A stretch of 64,000 nucleotides of DNA, taken from Peribacillus frigoritolerans_B. Lineage in GTDB: Bacteria; Bacillota; Bacilli; Bacillales; DSM-1321. The notes beneath the pieces were generated by a model that worked only from the letters and a program-made list of their open reading frames with translations, did no database searches and was not told where the DNA came from. The position numbers and the translations under genes were made by a program. This document shows positions 9,255-17,348 of the stretch, in pieces. Location: assembly GCF_044762665.1 (NCBI RefSeq), contig NZ_JBIWES010000012.1, positions 62,001 through 126,000 of the forward strand, given 5' to 3'. How positions within the stretch are numbered: the first letter of the stretch is position 1; each line of letters starts with the position of its first letter.

Positions 9255-9285
9255 TGACTCAATTCAATAATGACTTATTGAGTCA
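9255..9285. promoter_or_regulatory. Nested palindromes, candidate sigma-54 activator site
   Basis: TGACTCAAT (9255-9263) is mirrored by ATTGAGTCA (9277-9285). Inside them TCAATAA TGAC TTATTGA (9264-9281) forms a second inverted repeat. The 14-mer CAATTCAATAATGA (9260-9273) recurs at 17266-17279 upstream of the other sigma-54 promoter. The site lies about 135-165 bases before the predicted start point, a normal enhancer distance. Binding by the activator encoded at 15235-16932 is inferred. Confidence 0.6.
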
Positions 9286-9390
9286 AATTTAAATCCTATA
9301 ATTATAAACCTAATATTATTAAGAGCGCAGCAAATAATTCAATTTTGAATTTTACCATTAATTGAATCAACGTTTCAAAACGATTTATTT

Positions 9391-9408
9391 TTGGCACACT
9401 CCTTGCAT
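9391..9408 (+). promoter_or_regulatory. Sigma-54 (-24/-12) promoter of the acyl-CoA operon
   Basis: TTGGCAC-N5-TTGCAT at 9391-9408 matches the sigma-54 consensus TGGCAC-N5-TTGCA fully. Transcription should begin near 9418, about 39 bases before the preferred ATG at 9457. This rules out the upstream TTG at 9391 as a start codon. Confidence 0.9.
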
Positions 9409-9456
9409 ATTGTTAGTATGACTTCTTTATTTTTGAATGAAGAAAGGGGAGGACCA

Positions 9457-11058
9457 ATGGATAGACCTTGGATAAAGCATATCCCGTCCGGAAATCCAAT
9501 AGAGATTGATATTCCTGAAATTTCATTGACAGAACTATTTTTTCAATCGGTCGAACAGTATTCGGAAAATACAGCGGTAACGTTCATGGAGGAAAGGTAT
9601 ACATATTCAGAGTTGGGGATGTTAGTGAAAAAATGTGCCCGCTTGCTTGCTGATGAAGGGATTGGAAAGGGAGAACGTGTGGCTCTTATGCTACCTAATT
9701 GTCCCCAATATCCAATTGGTTTTTTTGGAACTCTTTTGAATGGAGCCATTGTTGTCCAAATCAATCCAATGTATAAGGAGAACGAATTAATACATGTCTT
9801 GAAAGATTCAGGTGCAAAGCACATCATTGTGCTCGACGATTTATTGTCAATAGTTGAAGCCGTCATAGCTGAAACCGATGTTGAAAAGGTGTTGAGCGTG
9901 TCGCTGGAAAAGGGCAAATGTGAAATGACAAAAAAGCTGCTATCTGTAACAGAGGCGGATTTCACTGTGGAGATTGAACCTGCTAGAGATGTCGCCGTCC
10001 TCCAATATACAGGAGGAACGACAGGGCGTTCTAAGGGCGCGATGCTTACCCATCGTAATATCGTAGCCAATACGCTGCAAAGTGCAGCCACTTCAAGAAT
10101 CAATACTCAAAAGGGGAAGGAAAGGGTACTAGGTGTTTCCCCATTATTTCATGTTTATGGCATGACTTCAGGGATGAACTTGACGTTTTATAATGGCGGG
10201 GAATTAATTCTTGTATCCCGATTTCAGGTAACGGAGATCGTCGAAATTATCAATAATCTTAAACCGACTATTTTTCCAGGGGTACCGACGATGTATATTG
10301 CTTTATTACAATATTACCAGTCCCAACCATTTGATTTGCATACATTGACATCTTGCGTTTCGGGTTCGTCACCATTGCCATTGAATGTATTGTCAAGGTT
10401 TAACGAACTTAGTGGAACAAAGATTGCAGAGGGCTATGGACTGTCCGAGGCGTCACCAGTCACGCACCGGAATCCAGTCAGCGGCCTGCAAAAACCCGGA
10501 AGTATTGGGATTCCGATACAAAATACGGATGCCGCCATAATTGACAATATTACAGGAGAGCCTGCACTTTTGGTTGATACACCAGGTGAATTGGTCATAA
10601 AGGGTCCACAGGTAATGAAAGGGTATTGGGGCATGCCTGAAGAGACTAGGCAGACGATTCAAAACGGATGGCTGCATACCGGTGATATTGCCAAGATGGA
10701 TGAAGATGGCTTCTTTTACATTGTGGGACGGAAGAAAGAGATGATCATCGCAGGCGGATTCAATATTTATCCAATTGAAATTGAAGATATACTATACAGC
10801 CATCCTAAGGTTCTGGAAGCTGCCGTCTTTGGCGTTCCCGATCAATATCGGGGTGAAACGGTACATGCAGCGGTAGTTCTTAAACCAAGTGAAAGGATAA
10901 CTGAAACCGAATTGAAGGATTATTGCCGAAAGCAGCTAGCTGCCTTTAAAGTCCCAAAAGCAATCACATTTGAAAGTGAACTTCCGAAGACGGCGGTCGG
11001 TAAAATCTTGAAACGCAAACTTCAAGAAAAACATATCGCTCATTCGGATAAGATATGA
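9457..11058 (+). CDS. Acyl-CoA ligase (AMP-forming, long-chain fatty-acid-CoA ligase type)
   Basis: ANL-superfamily enzyme of 533 residues that activates a carboxylic acid with ATP and CoA. Motifs: YTGGTTGRSKGAMLTH (P-loop-like A3) at about 181-196, GYGLSEASP (A5) at 325, TGDIAKMDEDGFFY (A7), GRKKEMIIAGGFNIYP (A8) at 423 and KTAVGKILKRKL with the catalytic lysine (A10) near 515. The start ATG 9457 follows AAAGGGGAGG. It is the first gene of a six-gene sigma-54-driven operon, and its stop codon overlaps a cre site. The substrate class (fatty, branched or aryl acid) cannot be read from the sequence. Confidence 0.9.
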   Translation: MDRPWIKHIPSGNPIEIDIPEISLTELFFQSVEQYSENTAVTFMEERYTYSELGMLVKKCARLLADEGIGKGERVALMLPNCPQYPIGFFGTLLNGAIVVQINPMYKENELIHVLKDSGAKHIIVLDDLLSIVEAVIAETDVEKVLSVSLEKGKCEMTKKLLSVTEADFTVEIEPARDVAVLQYTGGTTGRSKGAMLTHRNIVANTLQSAATSRINTQKGKERVLGVSPLFHVYGMTSGMNLTFYNGGELILVSRFQVTEIVEIINNLKPTIFPGVPTMYIALLQYYQSQPFDLHTLTSCVSGSSPLPLNVLSRFNELSGTKIAEGYGLSEASPVTHRNPVSGLQKPGSIGIPIQNTDAAIIDNITGEPALLVDTPGELVIKGPQVMKGYWGMPEETRQTIQNGWLHTGDIAKMDEDGFFYIVGRKKEMIIAGGFNIYPIEIEDILYSHPKVLEAAVFGVPDQYRGETVHAAVVLKPSERITETELKDYCRKQLAAFKVPKAITFESELPKTAVGKILKRKLQEKHIAHSDKI

Positions 11059-11069
11059 AAGCGCTAACA
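11056..11069 (+). promoter_or_regulatory. cre site (CcpA) inside the acyl-CoA operon
   Basis: TGAAAGCGCTAACA matches the cre consensus TGWAANCGNTNWCA at every position. It starts at the TGA stop of the ligase gene and precedes the next gene, a place where CcpA can act as a transcription roadblock. The same 17 bases, extended by ACC, recur at 17511. Confidence 0.75.
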
Positions 11070-11097
11070 ACCAATTCGGAGATAAAGGGGAATGCAA

Positions 11098-12249
11098 ATG
11101 GACTTTCGCTTAGATGAAGACATCCTGCTATTAAAAGAAAATATACGCCAGTTTATCGAAGAACAAATCGATCCATTTTCCATGCAGATAGAGGATGAAG
11201 ATCATATCCCGGAATCCATCATAAATTTATCGAAGGAAATCGGGCTATTTGGACTTAGTATCCCGGAAAAGTATGGCGGACTCGGAATCGGGATGGTGGG
11301 AAAATGTGCTTTATATGAGGAAATCGGCAAAACACATAATGGATATACCACTCTGATTGGGGCTCACACCGGTATAGGGACGGTAGGGATAGTTGAAATG
11401 GGCAATGAAATGCAAAAGGAAAAGTATCTGCCAGATATGGCAAGCGGTAATAGAATTGGCGCTTTTGCTTTAACTGAGCCTGCAGCGGGTTCCCATGCTA
11501 CGAATCTCAAGATGACGGCTGTCAAAAATGGCGATAAATATATTCTAAATGGGACCAAGCATTATATAACGAATGCAGATGTAGCCGATATTTTTACAGT
11601 TATGGCCGTTACGGACAAAGATAAAGGTGCGAAAGGAATCTCTTCATTCATAGTAGAAAAAGATTTTCCTGGTTTTAGAGTTGGTAGCCTGGAAAGGAAG
11701 ATGGGTCTTCGAGGCTCACATTCGGCCGAATTGTTTTTTGAAGATTGCGAGGTTCCTGCTGAAAATGTACTGGGGGACATCGGCCAAGGGTATGTAAATG
11801 CATTGAAGATCCTTGCAAATGGCCGGGCAGGCCTTGCTGCCCGTAATTTGGGGTCCTGTCAATACCTGCTCGATCTATCTACCAAATATGCCACAGAACG
11901 TGAACAATTCAATGTCCCGATCATTGATCATCAAGCCGTATCCCATATGATTGCCGAGATGGCAATGGAAATAGAAGCACTTCGCTCATTCACATACCGT
12001 GTTGCATGGATGGTCGATCAGAAAGAAAAAATCATTAAAGAAGCGGCAATGCTTAAGTTGTATGGTTCAGAAGTATATAATCGTGTCGCTGATAAGTCCG
12101 TTCAGATTCATGGCGGGATGGGATACATGAAGGATTATCCAGTTGAACGTTTCTATCGGGATGCCCGAATCACTAGAATATATGAAGGCACGTCCGAAAT
12201 CCAAAAGAATATCATTACCGGACAATTAAAGAGAAAATATCAAAACTAG
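11098..12249 (+). CDS. Acyl-CoA dehydrogenase 1
   Basis: FAD-dependent acyl-CoA dehydrogenase of 383 residues that introduces the 2,3-double bond. Signature 1 (FALTEPAAGSHATNLKM) lies at about 122-138, signature 2 (QIHGGMGYMKDYPVERFYRD) at about 335-354, and the catalytic base is the glutamate of IYEGTSE at about 362. ATG 11092 is only one base from the GGGG of the ribosome site, while ATG 11098 is 7 bases away, so 11098 is chosen. It lies 39 bases after the ligase gene and is followed after 26 bases by a second dehydrogenase. Electrons would go to an electron-transfer flavoprotein, not encoded here. Confidence 0.92.
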   Translation: MDFRLDEDILLLKENIRQFIEEQIDPFSMQIEDEDHIPESIINLSKEIGLFGLSIPEKYGGLGIGMVGKCALYEEIGKTHNGYTTLIGAHTGIGTVGIVEMGNEMQKEKYLPDMASGNRIGAFALTEPAAGSHATNLKMTAVKNGDKYILNGTKHYITNADVADIFTVMAVTDKDKGAKGISSFIVEKDFPGFRVGSLERKMGLRGSHSAELFFEDCEVPAENVLGDIGQGYVNALKILANGRAGLAARNLGSCQYLLDLSTKYATEREQFNVPIIDHQAVSHMIAEMAMEIEALRSFTYRVAWMVDQKEKIIKEAAMLKLYGSEVYNRVADKSVQIHGGMGYMKDYPVERFYRDARITRIYEGTSEIQKNIITGQLKRKYQN

Positions 12250-12275
12250 TCTAATTGGAAAGCGGAGGGGTTAAA

Positions 12276-13451
12276 ATGGATTTACGACTATCAGATGAAC
12301 AAAAAATGGTACAAAAAACAATACGCAAGTTCGTGGAAAATGAATTGATTCCATTGGAAAATGAAGTGCTTCGCAACGAAATGGCTGGAAAACCCAGTTT
12401 GCCAGAGGGGACATTGAAAGATTTACAGGAAAAAGCAAAAAAAGCTGGGTTTTGGGGCATCAATACCCCGGAGGAATTTGGCGGGGCTGACTTAGGGCAG
12501 CTCATGATGGCAATTGTCTTGATGGAAGTATCAAAAACGTTTGTACCATTCAGTTTTGGAGGTTCGGCTGATAACATACTTTATTATGCAAATGAAGAAC
12601 AGAAACAGAAATATCTGATCCCTACGATTAATGGTGAGAAAAAGTCCTGTTTTGCCATGACGGAGCCGGGAGCTGGGTCCGATACGAGAAATATTAAAAT
12701 GACGGCGGTAAAAGAAGGGAACGAATGGGTGCTGAACGGTGAAAAAACTTTCATTACCGGAGGAAATGATGCCGATTTCGTCATGGTCATTGCTGTAACA
12801 GACAAAGAACGTCATCAAGCAACCGGAACGGAAGGGGTAACCTGTTTCATTGTAGACCGTGATATGGGCTGGAGATCAGAGTATATCAATACGATGGGAG
12901 AATGGGGACCGGCCGGTTTAGTTTTTGATAATGTCAGGGTACCCGAAGAAAACATCTTAGGGGAAGAGCATGGCGGTTATAAACTAGGCTTGGAATGGAT
13001 TGGGTTTGCAAGATGGATCGTGGGCGCACGCGCTGTCGGTTCTGCAGAAAGATTGCTGCAAATGGCTATAGAATACGCTAAAGAACGAGTCACGTTCGGT
13101 AAACCGATAGCTGAGCGCCAGGCCATTCAATGGCAGATAGCTGATTCCGCTGTAGAGATTGAAGCTGCAAGATGGCTTGTATTGAATGCGGCTTTTACAC
13201 TTGATAATGGAGAAGACAACCGCCATTTAGCTTCAATGGCTAAACTCTATGGAGCCAATATGGGGAATCGCGTCGTGGATCGAGTATTGCAGATACATGG
13301 TGGCATGGGCTATACGAAGGAGCTTCCCATCGAACGTTGGTACCGCGAGGCCAGGCTTTGGAGGATTTATGATGGTACGGATGAAATACAGCGTATGATC
13401 ATTTCCCGAAATTTGATCAAGGGCCATGTTAAATTAGGACAATTCTTATAA
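12276..13451 (+). CDS. Acyl-CoA dehydrogenase 2 (Asp at the catalytic-Glu position)
   Basis: Second dehydrogenase paralogue, 391 residues. Signature 1 (FAMTEPGAGSDTRNIKM) is at about 126 and signature 2 (QIHGGMGYTKELPIERWYRE) at about 338. Where MCAD-type enzymes and the preceding gene have IYEGT, this one reads IYDGTDE at about 364, so the usual base is aspartate, or the base sits elsewhere as in some ACAD subfamilies. GGAGGGG precedes ATG 12276; the earlier in-frame TTG at 12255 has no site. The adjacent pair could act on successive steps or form a hetero-oligomer, which is inference. Confidence 0.9.
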   Translation: MDLRLSDEQKMVQKTIRKFVENELIPLENEVLRNEMAGKPSLPEGTLKDLQEKAKKAGFWGINTPEEFGGADLGQLMMAIVLMEVSKTFVPFSFGGSADNILYYANEEQKQKYLIPTINGEKKSCFAMTEPGAGSDTRNIKMTAVKEGNEWVLNGEKTFITGGNDADFVMVIAVTDKERHQATGTEGVTCFIVDRDMGWRSEYINTMGEWGPAGLVFDNVRVPEENILGEEHGGYKLGLEWIGFARWIVGARAVGSAERLLQMAIEYAKERVTFGKPIAERQAIQWQIADSAVEIEAARWLVLNAAFTLDNGEDNRHLASMAKLYGANMGNRVVDRVLQIHGGMGYTKELPIERWYREARLWRIYDGTDEIQRMIISRNLIKGHVKLGQFL

Positions 13452-13471
13452 TAGATTAGGAGGAAACGATT

Positions 13472-14236
13472 ATGACAGGGAGATTTTCAGGGAAAACGGC
13501 TTTAGTTACAGGTGGAAGCAGAGGGATTGGCCGGGCGATCGTCGAACTATTTGCCAGTGAAGGCGCAAACGTAGCGATTATCGATATCAATGAAGAGGTT
13601 TTGACAGCAACAGGAAATGAATTAAGGGATAAGGGTTATACCATTTTTACTAAAGTGGCCAACGTGGTCAATTCGGAAGAGGTGGAAGCATCGATAAAAG
13701 AAATTGCCGACACATTCGGATCGCTTGATATTCTCGTGAATAATGCTGGGGTCATCCGGGATAATCTACTTTTTAAAATGACCGATTCAGATTGGCAGAC
13801 GGTAATGGATGTGCACTTAAAAGGTACTTTCAATGCGGTGCGTGCCGCCCAGAAACATATGGTTGCAAATAAATACGGAAGAATCATCAATATTTCATCC
13901 ACTTCGGCCCTCGGGAACCGCGGGCAGGCTAATTATTCAGCCGCTAAAGCCGGGCTACAGGGGTTAACAAAAACACTGGCGATTGAACTTGGAAAATATG
14001 GGATAACGGCTAATTCGGTCGCACCAGGTTTTATCGAAACCGAAATGACGAAAGAAACAGCTAGGCGGGTGGGAGTGAGTTTTGAACAATTCGTCCAGGA
14101 TAGGGCAAACAGTATTCCGGTTGCCAGAAGCGGTTTGCCAAGTGATATTGCTCATGCTGTTGCATTCTTTGCCGATGAGGCATCCTCATTCATTAGCGGG
14201 CAGGTTTTATATGTTGCGGGCGGTCCAAAAAATTAA
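13472..14236 (+). CDS. SDR oxidoreductase, probable 3-hydroxyacyl-CoA dehydrogenase
   Basis: Short-chain dehydrogenase of 254 residues, FabG-like. It has the cofactor motif TGGSRGIG at about 12-19, NNAG at about 90 and YSAAK (catalytic Tyr155/Lys159) preceded by the serine of INISSTSA. TGGSRGIG with an Asp after strand 2 (AIIDIN) suggests NAD preference. AGGAGG lies 9 bases before ATG. In this operon it would oxidise the hydroxyl made by the MaoC hydratase to a 3-oxoacyl-CoA; that role follows from context, not from substrate-specific residues. Confidence 0.88.
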   Translation: MTGRFSGKTALVTGGSRGIGRAIVELFASEGANVAIIDINEEVLTATGNELRDKGYTIFTKVANVVNSEEVEASIKEIADTFGSLDILVNNAGVIRDNLLFKMTDSDWQTVMDVHLKGTFNAVRAAQKHMVANKYGRIINISSTSALGNRGQANYSAAKAGLQGLTKTLAIELGKYGITANSVAPGFIETEMTKETARRVGVSFEQFVQDRANSIPVARSGLPSDIAHAVAFFADEASSFISGQVLYVAGGPKN

Positions 14237-14254
14237 GGGAAAAGGCGGGATGTT

Positions 14255-14707
14255 ATGTTCAACGAAAGTATTGGAAAACGATCCAACCCCGTTAAAAATA
14301 TAGTTGAACGGGGAGCCGTTAAAAAATTCGCATTATCGATTGGTGATCCCCACCCGATTTTCATTGATGAAGAAACAGGCAGGCAATCAAGGTACGGAAC
14401 GAATATCGCTCCACCAACTTTCCCAAGGGTCTTTGATTTCGGGAAGATTGAAAGCTTAAATCTCCCGAATAAAGGCTTGATTCACGGTGAGCAGATATAT
14501 CGCTATAACAGGCCACTGAAAGTAGGGGAAGAAATCACCTGTTATACGGAAGTGAAAGACTACTACGAGAAAAAAGGGAAACAAGGGGAAATGGGATTTC
14601 TAGCCTTTAAAAATTATGGTACGGATGCAAATGGGGAAATTGTCTTCACTGCTGAACAGCTTGTCATTTTAAATGAAACGATCAGAAGGATGGTGATGAG
14701 TAAGTGA
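14255..14707 (+). CDS. MaoC-like hydratase, N-terminal (FAS1-type) half
   Basis: Protein of 150 residues with the structural, non-catalytic hot-dog domain found as the N-terminal half of two-domain enoyl-CoA hydratases (IGDPHPIFIDEE, APPTFPRVFDF, GEQIYRYNRPLKVGEEI). It overlaps the next gene by 4 bases (GTGA), consistent with the two making one heteromeric hydratase. The same split is known for the MaoC heterodimers of steroid side-chain degradation in actinobacteria; similarity of arrangement is what is claimed here, not of substrate. Confidence 0.85.
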   Translation: MFNESIGKRSNPVKNIVERGAVKKFALSIGDPHPIFIDEETGRQSRYGTNIAPPTFPRVFDFGKIESLNLPNKGLIHGEQIYRYNRPLKVGEEITCYTEVKDYYEKKGKQGEMGFLAFKNYGTDANGEIVFTAEQLVILNETIRRMVMSK

Positions 14708-15105
14708 CGACATTAACCGAACTTCATATTGGTGACTCGTTACATTCAATCGAACTTGCACCTGTAACGCGACTGGACCTCATTAAATATGCCGGCGCAT
14801 CAGGTGATTTCAATCCCATTCATACGATTGATGAGGAAGCAAAAAATGCTAGTCTTCCAGGTATCATCGCACATGGTATGTGGACGATGGGAAACCTCGC
14901 AAAGCTTTTCAGTAATCTTTATGAAATTGGGTTTATCGAAGAATACAAGATTCGTTTCAAAGGCATGGTTTTCTTAAATGATGTCATAACTCTTCAAGCG
15001 GATCTTAAAGAAAAAAATGGGAATAGATATTTTTTTAACGTAGCGGCCACTAACCAGTCAGGTAAGGAAGCGATCAGTGGAGAGGTTATTTTTAAGACTT
15101 ACTGA
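14704..15105 (+). CDS. MaoC-like hydratase, catalytic half
   Basis: Single hot-dog domain protein of 133 residues. YAGASGDFNPIHTID at about 29-43 holds the hydratase-2 catalytic Asp and His (D-x4-H), and PGIIAHGMWTMG follows. GTG start at 14704 overlaps the stop of the preceding half. It should hydrate the enoyl-CoA made by the dehydrogenases, giving the (R)- or (S)-3-hydroxyacyl-CoA used by the SDR. It is the last gene of the operon before a strong terminator; no thiolase follows. Confidence 0.88.
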   Translation: MTTLTELHIGDSLHSIELAPVTRLDLIKYAGASGDFNPIHTIDEEAKNASLPGIIAHGMWTMGNLAKLFSNLYEIGFIEEYKIRFKGMVFLNDVITLQADLKEKNGNRYFFNVAATNQSGKEAISGEVIFKTY

Positions 15106-15109
15106 GGGA

Positions 15110-15147
15110 AAGTAGTGATGAAAATTATTTCATCACTACTTTTTTTG
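15110..15147 (+). terminator. Terminator of the acyl-CoA operon
   Basis: A 14-bp perfect stem (15110-15123 with 15128-15141), 4-base loop ATTA and a T7 tail. Confidence 0.93.
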
Positions 15148-15234
15148 GGAGCGAAATTCGACAATTTTAAAGGAGTTTCGAAAATTATCCAGAATTGTAC
15201 TTAAAAAGAATTCTTTTTGCGGCGGTGAATAGTA

Positions 15235-16932
15235 ATGAATCAAGTGAAACAGGATTCTCAGATTAATTTACTCAAAGAGTGGACCTTTCCTGCACTGGTC
15301 GTGGATTCTGCAAATCGGATAAAGGATTGGGGAAACTATTTTAATCAATTGTTAAGTCAGGATGGTAATAATACACTAACCGAAAAATTCGATGAGTGGC
15401 AATTTCTAGATAATAAAAGGCTTGCAGCTGCAAGGCTGCATGATAAACGGTATTTATTTTTATTAATGAAACAAATGGATGCTGACAATACTCTTTATAT
15501 AGGCAGTGAAACAGAATTTTTGGACGATTTGTTGATTGATGCTCATGAAACGGATAAATTGAATCGCGCACTGGATGCAATAATCGAAAATTCCTATGAT
15601 GGAATATACATCACCGATCAAGATGGAATCACACTTTATACCAATTCGGCAATTGAACGGATCACTGGCATACCAAAAGAGTATTATATAGGCAAATCGG
15701 TGGACCAATTGATTAAACGCGGCATACTGAATGCGTCGGTGACTCATAAGGTAGTGAAGCTGAGGCGAACGGTATCAGTCGTACAGGATAATTTTGCGGG
15801 AAAGGAAACATTGATTACAGGAAGTCCCGTTTTTAATGAAGAAGGCGAAATAGAGCAAGTCGTTACGAATATAAGGGATTTATCTGATTTAAATGAACTG
15901 ATGCATGAGTTGACGAAAGTTAATGAACTGAATAATCAATATAAGCAGGAAATTGAGAAACTGCGGAAGATAACAAGCAAAGATGGAGTCGTATTTGTCA
16001 GTGATAAAATGAAAATGATTTATGAGATAGCAGAAAGAATATCGGACATTGATGCGACAGTACTCATTCTGGGAGAAACGGGTGTTGGAAAGGATGTCCT
16101 TGCCCGCAATATTTATAATCGGAGCATCCGATCTAAAAAAGGAGACTTCATCAAAATAAATTGTGGGGCAATTCCCGCTGATTTATTGGAATCCGAGCTC
16201 TTTGGATATGAAGGAGGGGCATTTACCGGAGCCAATCAAAAAGGAAAACCAGGGATGTTTGAGCTGGCAGAGAGTGGGATCTTATTCCTGGATGAAGTCG
16301 GTGAGCTTCCCCTTCAACTTCAAGTGAAGCTGCTTCGGGCTCTTCAGGAAAGGGAGATTCAAAGAATCGGAGGTACAAAACCAAAGAAAATCGATGTTCG
16401 CATAATAGCAGCCACGAACCGAAATCTATCGGAAATGGTCAAATCTGGTGATTTTCGTGAAGACCTCTTTTATAGGCTGAATGTCATTCCGATTACGATT
16501 CCTCCTCTAAGGGAAAGAAGAGAGGACATCTTGGCATTGATTGACTTGTTTTTAACAAAAGCAAACGAACAATATAAATTCTCAAAAGAGATAGATTCGC
16601 GGTTGAAGGAATATTTTTATCAACATGATTGGCCAGGAAATGTCCGTGAATTGATTAATATAGTGGAAAGGCTCGTCGTGCTGACGGATAATCAAATATT
16701 ATCTATTAACGACCTTCCGGAAGAATATCAGCCGGAAAATCGGAATCAGCCGAACCTCAATGCTACCTTAACTTTAAAGCAAGCGGTGGAAAGAGCTGAA
16801 AAGGAAATCTTGGCGAAAGCTGCTCAAACCTACCAAACTACATATGAAATTGCAGAAGCCCTTGATTCCAGTCAGGCAACAATTGTGAGGAAACTTAAAA
16901 AATATCGATTAAAGGTCATTGGAAAAGAGTAG
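15235..16932 (+). CDS. PAS-containing sigma-54-dependent transcriptional activator
   Basis: Protein of 565 residues. N-terminal sensory part with a weak PAS-like region (about 1-100) and a clear PAS domain at about 115-230 (YDGIYITDQDGITLYTN). The AAA+ domain has Walker A GETGVGKD at about 280, the sigma-54 contact loop GAFTGA at about 327 and Walker B LFLDEVGELP at about 350, with an arginine-rich sensor part after it. A Fis-type helix-turn-helix (TYEIAEALDSSQATIVRKLKK) ends the protein. It has no receiver domain, so it is probably ligand-sensing like RocR/BkdR/PrdR. It sits between the two sigma-54 promoters it most likely drives. The ribosome site is weak (GGCGGTG). Confidence 0.93.
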   Translation: MNQVKQDSQINLLKEWTFPALVVDSANRIKDWGNYFNQLLSQDGNNTLTEKFDEWQFLDNKRLAAARLHDKRYLFLLMKQMDADNTLYIGSETEFLDDLLIDAHETDKLNRALDAIIENSYDGIYITDQDGITLYTNSAIERITGIPKEYYIGKSVDQLIKRGILNASVTHKVVKLRRTVSVVQDNFAGKETLITGSPVFNEEGEIEQVVTNIRDLSDLNELMHELTKVNELNNQYKQEIEKLRKITSKDGVVFVSDKMKMIYEIAERISDIDATVLILGETGVGKDVLARNIYNRSIRSKKGDFIKINCGAIPADLLESELFGYEGGAFTGANQKGKPGMFELAESGILFLDEVGELPLQLQVKLLRALQEREIQRIGGTKPKKIDVRIIAATNRNLSEMVKSGDFREDLFYRLNVIPITIPPLRERREDILALIDLFLTKANEQYKFSKEIDSRLKEYFYQHDWPGNVRELINIVERLVVLTDNQILSINDLPEEYQPENRNQPNLNATLTLKQAVERAEKEILAKAAQTYQTTYEIAEALDSSQATIVRKLKKYRLKVIGKE

Positions 16933-16944
16933 GTAAGTATGAAC

Positions 16945-16993
16945 AGCACCTCCATTGGTGGACTTTATCCACCAATGGAGGTGCTATTTTTTT
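16945..16993 (+). terminator. Terminator after the sigma-54 activator gene
   Basis: A perfect 18-bp stem (16945-16962 with 16968-16985) with a 5-base loop, followed by ATTTTTTT. Confidence 0.95.
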
Positions 16994-17265
16994 GACTAAA
17001 GTTCCTAATGATATTTACGAGTTTTTTTGGGGGATAGCTTTATTACCTAATTTTTAATGTGTTTTTAGTGAATTATTGGTTTTGAGGTTGTTTATTTGTG
17101 CATTTTAACCAGTAATTTCGTGAAATGATTTAGGTTGTGAAAGGTATTTTTGAATCCTTTTCATGTTATGTCTTCATTTAATTCTTTTATTGATTCAGAA
17201 ATGATTTTTTCAGTCAATAGTGAATGAAGGACATCCCGTATGGAACCGATACTTTTGATTTTTTA

Positions 17266-17307
17266 CAATTCAATAATGAATTCACAGACTGGTGAATGTC
17301 TTATTGA
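17266..17307. promoter_or_regulatory. Candidate activator site upstream of the transporter operon
   Basis: Carries the same 14-mer CAATTCAATAATGA (17266-17279) as the site at 9260. TCAATAA at 17270-17276 is mirrored by TTATTGA at 17301-17307, with ATTCAC agactg GTGAAT between. It is about 40-85 bases before the predicted start point. The repetition at both sigma-54 promoters points to a shared enhancer. Confidence 0.6.
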
Positions 17308-17321
17308 CGGTGATTTAATGT

Positions 17322-17339
17322 TTGGCACGGCACTTGCAT
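17322..17339 (+). promoter_or_regulatory. Sigma-54 (-24/-12) promoter of the ABC transporter operon
   Basis: TTGGCAC-N5-TTGCAT, a full match to the sigma-54 consensus and identical in both boxes to the promoter at 9391. The predicted start point is near 17349, leaving a leader of about 410 bases. Confidence 0.9.
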
Positions 17340-17348
17340 TTATTAACA

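Noticed and set aside
9141..9390. Possible sigma-A promoter for the acyl-CoA operon
   Set aside because: No TTGACA/TATAAT pair at proper spacing; the sigma-54 boxes explain the start.
9391..9456. N-terminal extension of the acyl-CoA ligase from TTG 9391
   Set aside because: It would start inside the sigma-54 -24 box, upstream of the transcription start; ATG 9457 has a strong ribosome site.
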